Shown: piece after piece, positions 18,081 through 28,878 of the stretch
Layout of the letters: every line of letters starts with the position of its first letter
Position numbering within the stretch: the first letter of the stretch is position 1
Assembly (NCBI RefSeq): GCF_026625825.1
Contig: NZ_CP113065.1
Location: forward strand, 3,277,501-3,341,500
Source of the DNA: Pseudoxanthomonas sp. SL93
Lineage (GTDB): Bacteria > Pseudomonadota > Gammaproteobacteria > Xanthomonadales > Xanthomonadaceae
Length of the DNA stretch: 64,000 bases
Direction: 5' to 3'
Made by a program: the position numbers and the translations under genes
The notes under the pieces: model-generated
What the model was told of the DNA's origin: nothing
Database searches by the model: none
The model's input: only the letters and a program-made list of their open reading frames with translations

Positions 18081-19979
18081 ATGAACCAAGTCGTCCGTCG
18101 CGGCCCCATCGCCACCTTCTTCGTCGGCCTGTGGGATGTGATGAATTTCACCCGCAAGCTGGTGCTGAACCTGATCTTCTTCGGGCTGCTGTTCCTGTTG
18201 CTGATCCTCTTCGTGGTCGCGGTGGGCAGTGGCGGCGGCGTGCAGCCGCTGACCGAGCGCACCACCTTCGTGCTGGCGCCGGAAGGCCGCCTGGTGGAGC
18301 AGTTCACCGCCGACCCGGCCACGCGCGCGCTGGCCAAGGCGCTGGGCGACAAGAGCGCCGAGGAAGTGCAGCTGCGCGACCTGCTGCGGGCCATCGAGGG
18401 CGCGCAGAATGACAAGAACATCGAACGCATGCTGCTGCGCGTGGACGAGCTGCAGCCCACCGGCTACGCCTCGCTGCGCGAAGTCGCCGCCGCGCTGGCG
18501 AAGTTCCGCGCCTCGGGCAAGCAGATCGTCGCGTTCGGCGAGAACATGACCCAGGCGCAGTACCTGCTGGCCGCACAGGCCAACGAGGTCTACATCGACC
18601 CGATGGGCAGCCTGCTGCTGGAAGGCCTGGGGCGCTACCGCCAGTACTACCGCCAGGGCCTGCAGGAAAAGCTCGGCGTGGACGTGCACGTGTTCAAGGT
18701 GGGCGAATACAAGTCCGCCGTCGAACCCTATGTGCTGGACGCCGCCTCCAAGGAAGCCAAGGAAGCCGACCTGTACTGGATGAACGACGTCTGGCAGCGC
18801 TTCCTCGCCGACATCGCCAAGGCCCGCAAGACCACGCCCGAAGCCCTCGCGGCCGGCATCGACACGCTGCCCGAAGGCGTGGCCGCCGCCGGCGGCGACC
18901 TGGCCAAGTACGCCCTGCAGCAGAAGCTGGTGGACGGCCTGAAGACGCAGGAAGAAGTGGAAAACCTGCTGATCGAGCGCGGCGTGGCCGATGAGGATTC
19001 CGAGACCGGCTTCCGCCACGTCACCCTCGGCGGCTACCTGCTGCAGCTGGATGGCAAGCGCATGCCGCTGGACAAGCGCCCGCAGGTCGCCGTGGTGGTG
19101 GCCGAAGGCGAAATCACCGACGGCGACCAGCCGGCCGGCCGCGTCGGTGGCCTGTCCACCTCGGCGCTGCTGCGCGAGGCACGCGACGACGATGACGTGA
19201 AGGCCGTCGTGCTGCGCGTGGATTCGCCGGGTGGCGGCGTGTTCGCCTCCGAGCAGATCCGCCGCGAAGTGGCCGAGCTGAAGAAGGCCGGCAAGCCCGT
19301 CGTCGTGTCGATGGGTGACCTGGCCGCGTCCGGCGGTTACTGGATCAGCATGAATGCCGACCGCATCTACGCCGACCCGTCCACCATCACCGGTTCCATC
19401 GGCATCTTCGGCATGATCCCCACCGTGCCGCGCACGCTGGAGAAGATCGGCGTGCGTACCGACGGCGTGGGCACCACCCGCTTCGCCGGCGCGTTCGACA
19501 TCACCCGTCCGCTGGACCCGGCCGTGGGCCAGGTGATCCAGTCGGTGATCGACAAGGGCTATGCGGATTTCACCGGCAAGGTCGCCGACGCGCGCAAGAA
19601 GCCGGTCGAAGAGATCGACGCCGTGGCGCGTGGCCGCGTGTGGAGCGGTGCGCAGGCCAAGGAACGCGCGCTGGTCGACGAGCTGGGTGGCCTGGACGCC
19701 GCGCTGGCCGACGCCGCCAAGCGCGCCAGGCTGGGCGATGCGGACGCCTACCGCGTGCGCTACATCGAGAAGATGAGCTCGCCGTTCTCGCAGTTCATGT
19801 CCGGCTTCGCCAGCAGCCGCCTCGGTGCGGCATGGCTGAAGGATTCCGGCTTCGCCCGCGGCCTGCTGGCCCGCAGCCTGCCGGAGATGGACGCGCAGCT
19901 GCGCTTCGTCGACGAAGCGGTCAACAACCGCCACGGCGCGCCGGTGAAGACGCTCGCGTACTGCTTCTGCGGCTTCTGA
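18081..19979 (+). CDS. sppA: Signal peptide peptidase A, 67-kDa type
   Basis: Inner-membrane serine/lysine protease that degrades cleaved signal peptides. 632 aa, the long two-domain form. An N-terminal TM anchor (LVLNLIFFGLLFLLLILFVV) is followed by the first S49 domain with the general-base Lys in KVGEYKSAVEPYVLD and the second S49 domain with the nucleophile Ser in MGDLAASGGYWISM. VDSPGGGVFASE and TITGSIGIFG flank the active site. GGAG lies 6 nt before ATG 18081. A terminator follows 55 nt after the stop. The last residues (YCFCGF) are unusually Cys-rich for the family. Confidence 0.95.
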   Translation: MNQVVRRGPIATFFVGLWDVMNFTRKLVLNLIFFGLLFLLLILFVVAVGSGGGVQPLTERTTFVLAPEGRLVEQFTADPATRALAKALGDKSAEEVQLRDLLRAIEGAQNDKNIERMLLRVDELQPTGYASLREVAAALAKFRASGKQIVAFGENMTQAQYLLAAQANEVYIDPMGSLLLEGLGRYRQYYRQGLQEKLGVDVHVFKVGEYKSAVEPYVLDAASKEAKEADLYWMNDVWQRFLADIAKARKTTPEALAAGIDTLPEGVAAAGGDLAKYALQQKLVDGLKTQEEVENLLIERGVADEDSETGFRHVTLGGYLLQLDGKRMPLDKRPQVAVVVAEGEITDGDQPAGRVGGLSTSALLREARDDDDVKAVVLRVDSPGGGVFASEQIRREVAELKKAGKPVVVSMGDLAASGGYWISMNADRIYADPSTITGSIGIFGMIPTVPRTLEKIGVRTDGVGTTRFAGAFDITRPLDPAVGQVIQSVIDKGYADFTGKVADARKKPVEEIDAVARGRVWSGAQAKERALVDELGGLDAALADAAKRARLGDADAYRVRYIEKMSSPFSQFMSGFASSRLGAAWLKDSGFARGLLARSLPEMDAQLRFVDEAVNNRHGAPVKTLAYCFCGF

Positions 19980-20034
19980 CGCGCAACGCGCCGGGGGCCC
20001 ACCTCCCGGCGCACTGACGCCCATCGATCAGCAG

Positions 20035-20059
20035 AAAGCCCGGCATGTCCGGGCTTTTT
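20035..20059 (+). terminator. Intrinsic terminator of sppA
   Basis: Nine-bp stem AAAGCCCGG / CCGGGCTTT with a CATGT loop, running into T5. Confidence 0.88.
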
Positions 20060-20158
20060 GCTGGGCGTGGCCAGGGCGAAGTATCGCGTGCGGGGCTCGC
20101 CGGCATCGCACGCACGGCGGGAGCGTGGTGCCAGGGTCCTGCAACCCGGTGGCGCCAC

Positions 20159-20248
20159 GTAGCCCGGGTAAGCGCGGCGCACCCGGGGCATCGGGACATG
20201 TCGCTCGCCCGTGTCCCCGGATGCGGCCGCTGGCCTTATCCGGGCTAC
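20159..20248. repeat. 90-bp palindromic intergenic repeat, copy 1
   Basis: Begins GTAGCCCGGGTAAGCGCGGC and ends TTATCCGGGCTAC; the ends are inverted repeats of each other, giving a long imperfect hairpin. The copy at 20651-20740 has the same length and about four differences. GTAGCCCGGGTAAGCG-type palindromes are common dispersed elements in gammaproteobacterial intergenic DNA, usually thought to be non-autonomous repeats. Confidence 0.85.
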
Positions 20249-20249
20249 C

Positions 20250-20572
20250 CCGCTCCCGCCCGGAGCGCGAGGCGGAAAGCCCCGCGCGTGACGCCCCCCA
20301 GCACCGCGCGTCGGGCTGCTTCACTCCAAGCGTCAGGTTCGTCTGCATGAAGCGCGAGGCTCAACAGCCGGAGTGCGGTGCTTTCCCACTCGGAACGCGA
20401 TGCGGAAAGCCTCGCGCGTGACGTTCCCGATCCCCGGGCGTCGTGCTGTTTCACCCCAAGCGTCGGGTTCGTTTGCCTGAAGCGCGAGGCTCAACAGCCG
20501 GCGTGCGGTGCTCGCCCGCCCGGAGCGCGAGGCAAAAAGCTTCGCGCATGACGCTCCCGAGCCCCGTGCCAT
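20250..20572. repeat. 130-bp tandem repeat array, about 2.5 units
   Basis: Full unit at 20349-20478 (starts GAAGCGCGAGGCTCAACAGC), a second unit from 20479 losing similarity after about 20565, and the distal part of a third unit at about 20250-20348. Each unit contains GCGCGAGGCT and, about 55 nt on, AGCCTCGCGC, so each can fold as a stem. Units differ at scattered bases. No coding capacity is supported. Confidence 0.8.
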
Positions 20573-20573
20573 G

Positions 20574-20629
20574 AACCCTTCTCCCCGCGGGCGGGGAGAA
20601 GGTGCCCGCAGGGCGGATGAGGGCGGGCG
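20574..20629. repeat. Dispersed hairpin repeat (CCCTTCTCCCC type), copy 1
   Basis: Stem CTTCTCCCCGC / GCGGGGAGAAG (20578-20601), followed by GGTGCCCGCAGGGCGGATGA and GGG. This matches a short hairpin repeat widespread between genes in many Proteobacteria. A related inverted copy is at 20793-20838. Confidence 0.75.
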
Positions 20630-20650
20630 GAGAGGTGGTGCTGAAGCCAC

Positions 20651-20740
20651 GTAGCCCGGGTAAGCGCAGCGCACCCGGCGCATCGGGACATGTCGCTCGC
20701 CCGTATCCCCGGATGCGGCCGCTGGCCTTGTCCGGGCTAC
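20651..20740. repeat. 90-bp palindromic intergenic repeat, copy 2
   Basis: Same orientation and length as the copy at 20159-20248, with four visible substitutions. The terminal arms (GTAGCCCGGG... and ...CCGGGCTAC) are intact. Confidence 0.85.
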
Positions 20741-20792
20741 GCCGGCTTCGAAGACGTCATGCACGGGCGACATGGGTGGCTCCGGCGCCGCC

Positions 20793-20838
20793 CACCCGCC
20801 TTCGGCACCCTCTCCCCGCAAGCGGGGAGAGGGGAAAT
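20793..20838. repeat. Dispersed hairpin repeat, copy 2 (inverted)
   Basis: CACCCGCCTTCGGCACCCTC leads into a 12-bp stem CCCTCTCCCCGC / GCGGGGAGAGGG (20808-20833). It is the reverse-orientation relative of the element at 20574. A weaker, related G/C hairpin lies at about 20899-20927. The remaining bases up to 21012 show no gene. Confidence 0.7.
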
Positions 20839-21012
20839 CCCGCCCTGCATCCGTCTACGCAGACGATGCGGGAAGAAGAACGCCGTGCGCGGTGAAGGCC
20901 TGCCCGCAGGCGGGGAGCGGGCAGGGCAACGCCCCCGCACCGCCGGCATGGCCGCCGCCGCACCGGTCTGCGTTCAACAGGGCATCCCTGTATGGCTGAC
21001 GGAACCCATCGC

Positions 21013-21510
21013 ATGAACTGGCTGCTGCCCTGCGTGATCTGCATGCTCTGCTGTCCACTGCCGTTGTCGGCGCAGTCCGCGGCGCGCACGCAACGCGCGC
21101 TGTTGCCCGCCGACCCGTCGTGTGCGCTGCTGGATGCGCCAGCAGATGCAGGCGCCGTGGTGACGCCGGGGGGCTTCCTGCTGGTGCATCCGCGCAATGC
21201 GCAGCTGCCGGCGCGCTACTCCGGCTGCAAGACGCTGTGGATCATGGATGCCGAGCCGGCACCGCGGCGCTGGTCGACGTTGTGGTTCCGCGAGGGCCGG
21301 CTGCAGCGGGCGGTGCTGTGGCAGCGGGATGCGCCGCAGGACGTGGACCGCGTGTGCGACATGCCGGGCGGCACGCCGCCGGGGGCGACGGCGGCGGAAC
21401 CGTGCACGGGCGTGGAGGGCAACGAACTGATGGGGTTGCTGCTGCCCAGCTGGCCGCGCGCCTGCACGGTGGACACCACGCTGACCGCGTGTGCGGGTGC
21501 GCCGGAATGA
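21013..21510 (+). CDS. Secreted hypothetical protein
   Basis: 165 aa, not recognised. The N-terminal signal peptide (MNWLLPCVICMLCCPLPLSA, cleavage near LSAQS) is Cys-rich. The mature part contains five further Cys (DPSCALLD, SGCKTLW, VCDMPG, EPCTG, RACTVD), which could form disulfides in the periplasm. It has GC-rich, ordinary codon use. Its stop codon overlaps an in-frame ATG of the next gene (ATGA), which may indicate coupling. The start MNWLLP at 21013 is chosen over an upstream in-frame ATG at 20992 because it gives a clean signal peptide. Confidence 0.65.
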   Translation: MNWLLPCVICMLCCPLPLSAQSAARTQRALLPADPSCALLDAPADAGAVVTPGGFLLVHPRNAQLPARYSGCKTLWIMDAEPAPRRWSTLWFREGRLQRAVLWQRDAPQDVDRVCDMPGGTPPGATAAEPCTGVEGNELMGLLLPSWPRACTVDTTLTACAGAPE

Positions 21511-21557
21511 GGCGCGACGATCGCGGAGGGCGTGCCGGTACGCACGCATCACCTGCC

Positions 21558-21935
21558 ATGGCGCGTTGGAAAGGCACGCCATGGAGGGTGGCGCTGCTGC
21601 TGGCGGTGTCGATGGCAACGGCGCGCGCCGACGACGGGTTCGCCGTCTTCATGACGCAATGGCGCGAGGCGCTCGTGCGCCGTGATGCGGTGGCGCTGGC
21701 GTCCCTGGCGCAGACGCCGTTCCTGTTCGACGGGCGTGCGCAGGACGAAGCGGGCGTGGCGCGCGTGGTGGTGCCGGCGCTGATCACCGACGAGGTGCGC
21801 GCGTGCCTGCTGGATGCCGTGCCGGTGGCGGAGGACGACCGCCAGGTGCTGTTCTGCGCGCCGTACGCGTTCTACCTGGGGCGCGTGGCGGGGCGCTGGC
21901 GCTGGGTGGAGTTCGCCGCCGACGGCGAACCGTAG
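21558..21935 (+). CDS. Small secreted hypothetical protein
   Basis: 125 aa from ATG 21558, or 142 aa from ATG 21507, which overlaps the preceding stop. The later start gives a normal signal peptide (WRVALLLAVSMATARA, then DDGF). The mature protein (FAVFMTQWREALVRRDAVALASLAQTPFLFDGR, with FAVFMTQWREALVRRD and ASLAQTPFLFDGR as markers) and its C-terminal FYLGRVAGRWRWVEFAADGE look like the small NTF2-like/DUF4440-type periplasmic proteins, but that assignment is tentative. Two Cys (ACLLD, FCAPY) could pair. It is probably cotranscribed with the gene upstream. Confidence 0.6.
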   Translation: MARWKGTPWRVALLLAVSMATARADDGFAVFMTQWREALVRRDAVALASLAQTPFLFDGRAQDEAGVARVVVPALITDEVRACLLDAVPVAEDDRQVLFCAPYAFYLGRVAGRWRWVEFAADGEP

Positions 21936-21938
21936 GCG

Positions 21939-22208
21939 TCAGGGCGCGACGTCGTTGCCGATCGCGGCGGCATCGGCGGCATCGGCGGCGTCCTTCGCCG
22001 CATCGGCGGCTGCCTGCACCTGCGCTTCGACACCCTGCGCCTTCTGCAGGGGCGCCTGCATCGCATCGCGCAGGTCGGTGTCCGCGCCGGTGGCGGCCGT
22101 CGCCTGCGGTTCCGGCGGCTGGTCCTTCGGCGGCGGTTCCGGTGCGCGGCAGCCGGTGGCGAGTGTGGCCAGGGCCAGCAGTGCAACGACGCGGCATGCG
22201 GTCTTCAT
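21939..22208 (-). CDS. Small Ala-rich lipoprotein
   Basis: 89 aa. A lipoprotein signal peptide ends in the lipobox LATGC (Cys20). After a proline-rich linker (RAPEPPPKDQPPEP), the C-terminal half is an Ala/Asp-rich helix (VEAQVQAAADAAKDAADAAD), probably coiled coil. GAGGG lies 7 nt before the ATG. It is divergent from the SDR gene with 60 bp between starts. Function unknown; probably a small envelope lipoprotein resembling Lpp-type or stress lipoproteins only in composition. Confidence 0.7.
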   Translation of the reverse strand: MKTACRVVALLALATLATGCRAPEPPPKDQPPEPQATAATGADTDLRDAMQAPLQKAQGVEAQVQAAADAAKDAADAADAAAIGNDVAP

Positions 22209-22268
22209 GGCGGCAACCCTCGGTGATGGCGTGACGCTATGCTACGCCCAACTGCAGAGGAGCGACCC

Positions 22269-23045
22269 GTGTCGGCGAACCGTTGGCGTCTGGACGGACA
22301 ACGTGCCCTGGTCACCGGCGCCAGCGCCGGCATCGGCCTGGCCATCACGCGCGAGTTGCTGGGATTCGGCGCCGCCGTGCTGATGGTGGCGCGCGACGCC
22401 GATGCGCTGGAAGACGCACGGCACGACCTGGGCGAGGAATTCCCCGAGAGCGAGATCGGCATCCTGGCCGCCGATGTCGCCGACGACGAGGATCGCCGCG
22501 CCATCCTCGACTGGGTGGAAGACCACCCCGACGGCCTCAACATCCTGGTCAACAATGCCGGCGGCAACATCACCCGTGCCGCGGTGGACTACACCGAGGA
22601 CGAGTGGCGCGGCATCTTCGAGACCAACCTGTTCTCGGCGTTCGAACTGGCGCGCTATGCGCATCCGCTGCTGACGCGCCATGCCGCATCCAGCATCGTC
22701 AACGTGGGCAGCGTGTCGGGCATCACCGCCGTGCGCAGCGGCGCGCCGTACGGCATGACCAAGGCCGCGCTGCACCAGCTGACCCGCAACCTGGCCGCGG
22801 AGTGGGCCGAGGACGGCGTGCGCGTGAATGCGGTCGCGCCGTGGTACATCCGCACGCGCCGCACTTCCGGCCCGCTGTCGGACCCGGACTACTACGACGA
22901 AGTGGTGGCGCGCACGCCGATGGGCCGCATCGGCGAGCCCGAGGAAGTCGCCGCCGCCGTCGGTTTCCTGTGCCTGCCCGCCGCCAGCTACATCACCGGC
23001 GAATGCATCGCGGTGGATGGCGGTTTCCTGCGGTACGGGTTCTGA
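22269..23045 (+). CDS. Short-chain dehydrogenase/reductase (tropinone-reductase-like)
   Basis: NAD(P)-dependent oxidoreductase, 258 aa, classical SDR. Motifs: cofactor loop TGASAGIG (residues 16-23), NNAG (95-98), catalytic Ser148 in NVGSVSG, Tyr161 and Lys165 in YGMTK, and the C-terminal [10 protein letters not shown]. The arrangement [15 protein letters not shown] and the ending resemble plant tropinone-reductase-like SDRs found in bacteria; the substrate is unknown. I chose the GTG at 22269 because AGAGGAG lies 6-7 nt upstream; earlier in-frame codons are unconserved. It stands alone. Confidence 0.9.
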   Translation: MSANRWRLDGQRALVTGASAGIGLAITRELLGFGAAVLMVARDADALEDARHDLGEEFPESEIGILAADVADDEDRRAILDWVEDHPDGLNILVNNAGGNITRAAVDYTEDEWRGIFETNLFSAFELARYAHPLLTRHAASSIVNVGSVSGITAVRSGAPYGMTKAALHQLTRNLAAEWAEDGVRVNAVAPWYIRTRRTSGPLSDPDYYDEVVARTPMGRIGEPEEVAAAVGFLCLPAASYITGECIAVDGGFLRYGF

Positions 23046-23136
23046 CGCCGTCACGCGCGGCGCGACGCGCCGATTGAAGTTGGTTTCACATCCTTGCCCT
23101 ACGGTGCCTGCCCTGGGCTGACGGAAGGATGTGCAC

Positions 23137-24192
23137 ATGAAGCGATGGATCAGGCGGGGCGTGCTGGCCGGCGTGGCCGCGATGCTGGTGGTGGGGTTGG
23201 CGGCCGTCGCCGGCTGGCGTGCACTGGATCTGGAGGGCCAGCCGCGGGCCGACCCGCGCAGCACGCCCGCCGACCTGGTGTTCCTGCGCGACGCGGCGGC
23301 GCCGGCACGCGGGCGGATCCTGGCGGTGGTCACCAGCGCTGCGCATTTCCCCGACGGCGTGAAGAAGGCGGGGTTCGAACTGACCGAACTGGCGCGCGCG
23401 TACTACGTGTTCCAGGCCAACGGCTACCAGGTGGACATTGCCAGTCCGCGGGGTGGCTTGCCGCCGATGCGGTTGGACGACGAGGACATGGAGGATGCCG
23501 ACCATGCCTTCCTCAACGACGCGGCGGCGCAGCGGAAACTGGCGGCCAGCCTGCGCATCGCCGACGTCGATCCTTCGCGGTATGACGCGGTGTTCTTCGT
23601 GGGCGGCAAAGGCACGATGTTCGATTTCCCAGACGACCCGGCCATCCAGCGGGTGGTGCGCCAGGTCTACCAGGCCGGCGGCGTGGTCGGTGCGGTGTGC
23701 CATGGCCCGGCGGCGTTGCTGGAAGTGCGGCTGGGCGATGGCACGCCGCTGCTGCGCGGCCGCCGCGTTACCGGCTTCAGCAACGCGGAGGAGCTCTTCC
23801 TGATCAAGGACGCGCGCGCGCGGTTCCCGTATCTGCTGCAGGACCGCCTGCAGGCGAAGGGTGCGCACTACGTGGAAGCGCCGATGTACCTGGACAACAC
23901 TGTGGTCGATGGTCGACTGGTCACCGGGCAGAACCCGTGGTCGACGTGGTCCACGGCGGACGCGATGGTGAGGGCACTGGGCCATGCGCCGGTGGCGCGG
24001 TCACGCACGCGCGCGGAATACGCGGTCGAGGTGCTGGCCATCTACCACCGCGATGGCCCGGCCGCGGCACGCCAGGCACGCGCTGCGCGGCCCGATGCGG
24101 ACAGGCGACTGCTGCTGATGCACGCGCTGGTGGCAGGCATGCAGGGACGCCTCGGCGATGCCTGGCGCCTGCAGCGGCTGGCGCACGGGTGA
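23137..24192 (+). CDS. Membrane-anchored DJ-1/PfpI family protein
   Basis: 351 aa. An N-terminal TM anchor or signal (VLAGVAAMLVVGLAAVAGW) is followed by a DJ-1/PfpI domain at about residues 60-290. The nucleophile-elbow Cys188 lies in VGAVCHGPAALL with His189 after it, and Glu81 in GFELTEL fits the Hsp31-type triad. The family includes glyoxalase III, chaperones and amidotransferase-like proteins; which applies is not visible. The C-terminal ~85 residues form an extra Ala/Arg-rich helical region. ATG 23137 has GGAAGG 8 nt upstream. Placement outside the cytoplasm is unusual for the family. Confidence 0.83.
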   Translation: MKRWIRRGVLAGVAAMLVVGLAAVAGWRALDLEGQPRADPRSTPADLVFLRDAAAPARGRILAVVTSAAHFPDGVKKAGFELTELARAYYVFQANGYQVDIASPRGGLPPMRLDDEDMEDADHAFLNDAAAQRKLAASLRIADVDPSRYDAVFFVGGKGTMFDFPDDPAIQRVVRQVYQAGGVVGAVCHGPAALLEVRLGDGTPLLRGRRVTGFSNAEELFLIKDARARFPYLLQDRLQAKGAHYVEAPMYLDNTVVDGRLVTGQNPWSTWSTADAMVRALGHAPVARSRTRAEYAVEVLAIYHRDGPAAARQARAARPDADRRLLLMHALVAGMQGRLGDAWRLQRLAHG

Positions 24193-24216
24193 GCGCACCG
24201 CGCTGCGCTGCGCGCG

Positions 24217-24873
24217 CTACGGTGCGCCGCAGGTGCTCTCGTTGACGATGCGGGCGACGCGCTCGTACTCGGCGCGGTGCTTGTCGAGGTTCTCGGGGCG
24301 CGAGAAGCGGAAGGCCACCTCGGTTTCGTCGCGGCGCTTCTTCCAGGCATCGCACAGCGCGCCATCGGCGACGCGCGCGCAGGTGTCCTTCACCACTTCG
24401 CAGGCCTGGCCCGCGCCGGCCTGCGGATTGCCATCCAGGCCGACGGTGCGCAGCGGCACGCAGCGCGACGCGGGAACACTGTCCTCGGTGACGAACGTGT
24501 CCTTGTCATGGGTGGTGCACTGGTAGACCACCGGCGGCGGCAGGCGCGGCGCATCGGGATCGCGCGCGGGCAGGGTGGGCAGGGCGGTGGCGGCGGCCGC
24601 CGGCGCGGCCGGTGCACGCGGTGCGCTGGCGGCGGGCGCAGCCGTGGGTGTGCTGGCGGGCGACGGCGACATCGGCACGGTGGTGATGCCCTGCATGGTC
24701 CGCTTTTCCTGCTTCTGGTCCTTCGGGCAGGGCATGTTCTGCACGGTCAGGCTGCCGGCGGCATCGGTGCAGCGGTAGAACACGACTTCCGCGGCCGCGG
24801 CGTGGCCGGCAACGGCCAGCAGCAGGCAGAGGGAGCGCGCGCGCCAGGGGGACAGGGTGCTACGGATGTTCAT
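24217..24873 (-). CDS. Secreted DUF4124-containing protein (second of tandem pair)
   Basis: 218 aa. Signal peptide (SLCLLLAVAGHAAAAE), then a short DUF4124 unit (VVFYRCTDAAGSLTVQNMPC) with two Cys likely paired, an Ala/Pro-rich linker, then a second Cys-containing part (VVYQCTTHDKDTFVTED, CVPLR). The end is CDAWKKRRDE..AEYERVARIVNESTC. Function unknown; DUF4124 proteins are periplasmic. ATG 24873 overlaps the stop of the gene upstream (ATGA), so translation is coupled. Confidence 0.78.
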   Translation of the reverse strand: MNIRSTLSPWRARSLCLLLAVAGHAAAAEVVFYRCTDAAGSLTVQNMPCPKDQKQEKRTMQGITTVPMSPSPASTPTAAPAASAPRAPAAPAAAATALPTLPARDPDAPRLPPPVVYQCTTHDKDTFVTEDSVPASRCVPLRTVGLDGNPQAGAGQACEVVKDTCARVADGALCDAWKKRRDETEVAFRFSRPENLDKHRAEYERVARIVNESTCGAP

Positions 24874-25619
24874 CGGGTTCCACAATCATCGGCCATGCGC
24901 GCATCGATGCCGCGCTGTTCCAAGTCTATCCTGTCGCGCTCGCTGGGCATCGCGCTGTGGTAGCGCCGCAGGATCTCGTAGCGGCGGTCGGACAGCCGCG
25001 CGCAGACTTCCTGCTGCGGCAGGGCGTGGCATTCATCGCGCACCCATGCGCCACCGGCCGGCACCACGCCGGCCACGGGCGACGGCGGCGGTGGGCGCAC
25101 CAGCGGCGGCGTGGGCGGCACGCGGATCGGGCCGCCGCCACTGGTGATGGACAGGTGGCCGTTGCCGATGCCGGCCGTGCCCGACACGCTGGCGCCGCCA
25201 CCGCGCCAGCCGCCGTAGCCGTAGGCAGGCACCCAGTACGGCACCCAGCGCGGATTGCCGTCGCCGTTGTCGCTGGTGTACGCGTCGCCGTCGGGGGTGA
25301 CGCATTCGTACATGGGCCGCGGTGGCGAGCGGTAGACCACGCGTTCCTTCACCGTGGGTGCGGACGCGGGTGCCGGTGCGGCGGTGACGGCCGCGGCAGG
25401 CAGGGGCGCGGGATCGCGTGGACGCTGCATCGAACGCACTTCCTGCCGTTCGCCTTTCCGGCAGGGCGAATCGCGCAGGGCCACCGCGCCGTCTGCACCG
25501 ATGCAGCGGTAGATGGTGACCGCCGCGGGCGCATCGGTGGCCGGCGCCTGTGCCGCATGGGCGGGAAGGGCCAGGCACAGCGACACGGCAAGGACAACGT
25601 GCGGGCGGAGGCGCGACAT
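24870..25619 (-). CDS. Secreted DUF4124-containing protein (first of tandem pair)
   Basis: 249 aa, same architecture as the following gene. Signal peptide (VVLAVSLCLALPAHAAQ), DUF4124 unit (VTIYRCIGADGAVALRDSPC), Pro/Ala linker and a second unit (MYECVTPDGDAYTSDN). A Gly/Pro/Trp-rich stretch (RWVPYWVPAYGYGGWRGGG) then precedes a C-terminal CHALPQQEVCARLSDRRYEIL domain. The shared ends (short four-Cys segment with R/E-rich helix) show the pair arose by duplication. Function unknown. Confidence 0.78.
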   Translation of the reverse strand: MSRLRPHVVLAVSLCLALPAHAAQAPATDAPAAVTIYRCIGADGAVALRDSPCRKGERQEVRSMQRPRDPAPLPAAAVTAAPAPASAPTVKERVVYRSPPRPMYECVTPDGDAYTSDNGDGNPRWVPYWVPAYGYGGWRGGGASVSGTAGIGNGHLSITSGGGPIRVPPTPPLVRPPPPSPVAGVVPAGGAWVRDECHALPQQEVCARLSDRRYEILRRYHSAMPSERDRIDLEQRGIDARMADDCGTR

Positions 25620-25679
25620 GCGCGGATAGTGCGCCGTGGTGCGGGTGATGGAAAGTCCGGCGCGTTCAGCGCCGCGGAA

Positions 25680-26243
25680 TCACTCGCGCAGTGCCTGGCC
25701 GGTGAGCGCGTCGCGGATGGGCGTGGGCCGCGACAGCCCGCCGGTCGCACCGGCCACCACGGCGTCCACCCGTTCCAGCATCACCGGGTCCAGCGCGTCG
25801 CGGCTGCTGACGGCGGGCTGGCCGCTGAGGTTGGCACTGGTGGAGACCAGTGCGCCGCCAAAGGCGTTGCACAGGCTGACGACGACCGGATGCTGGCTGA
25901 CGCGCACGGCGATGCTGGCGTGCCGGCCGGTGATCCAGCGCGGCGCCTGGCTGCTGGCCGGCATGGTCCACGTATGCGGCCCGGGCCAGCTGGCCAGGAC
26001 CTCGGTCAGGCGATCTGTCGGCAGCGCGGTGACATCGATCAGCGGCCGCAGCTGGTCGAGCGTGGCGGCGATCAGGATCAGGCCTTTTTCCACCGGCCGC
26101 TGCTTGATGGCCAGCAGCCGGTGCACTGCGCCTTCATCGAAGGGATCGCACCCCAGCCCCCAGACCGCTTCGGTCGGGTAGGCGATGATGCCGCCGCTGC
26201 GCACGACTTCGGCGGCTTCCTCGATGGTCCGTTCGATGGGCAT
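25680..26243 (-). CDS. tsaC: L-threonylcarbamoyladenylate synthase (TsaC/YrdC)
   Basis: Makes threonylcarbamoyl-AMP from threonine, bicarbonate and ATP, the first step of the t6A37 modification of ANN-decoding tRNAs. 187 aa, the short TsaC form without a Sua5 domain. Motifs: GGIIAYPTEAVWGLGCDP, the KQRP-x4-LILI motif, and the C-terminal ALVSTSANLSGQPA. It lies immediately downstream of topA in the same direction, 41 bp apart, an order common in gammaproteobacteria (topA-yrdC). Confidence 0.94.
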   Translation of the reverse strand: MPIERTIEEAAEVVRSGGIIAYPTEAVWGLGCDPFDEGAVHRLLAIKQRPVEKGLILIAATLDQLRPLIDVTALPTDRLTEVLASWPGPHTWTMPASSQAPRWITGRHASIAVRVSQHPVVVSLCNAFGGALVSTSANLSGQPAVSSRDALDPVMLERVDAVVAGATGGLSRPTPIRDALTGQALRE

Positions 26244-26284
26244 GCGCGCGATTCCAGTGCGAAGTGAAGAGACGGGTCCGAGGC

Positions 26285-28798
<2,514 letters not shown>

Positions 28799-28878
28799 GT
28801 CAGGGGTTCAGGGGGAGTCGGGGGGGGGGCCGTCCGGGGCCGGCAAGGGTGGCGCAAATGCGGCCGCCAGAGAAGCCG

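Noticed and set aside
20060..21012. CRISPR array in the repeat-rich gap
   Set aside because: Repeats are 90-130 bp, few in number, with no short regular spacers and no cas genes nearby.
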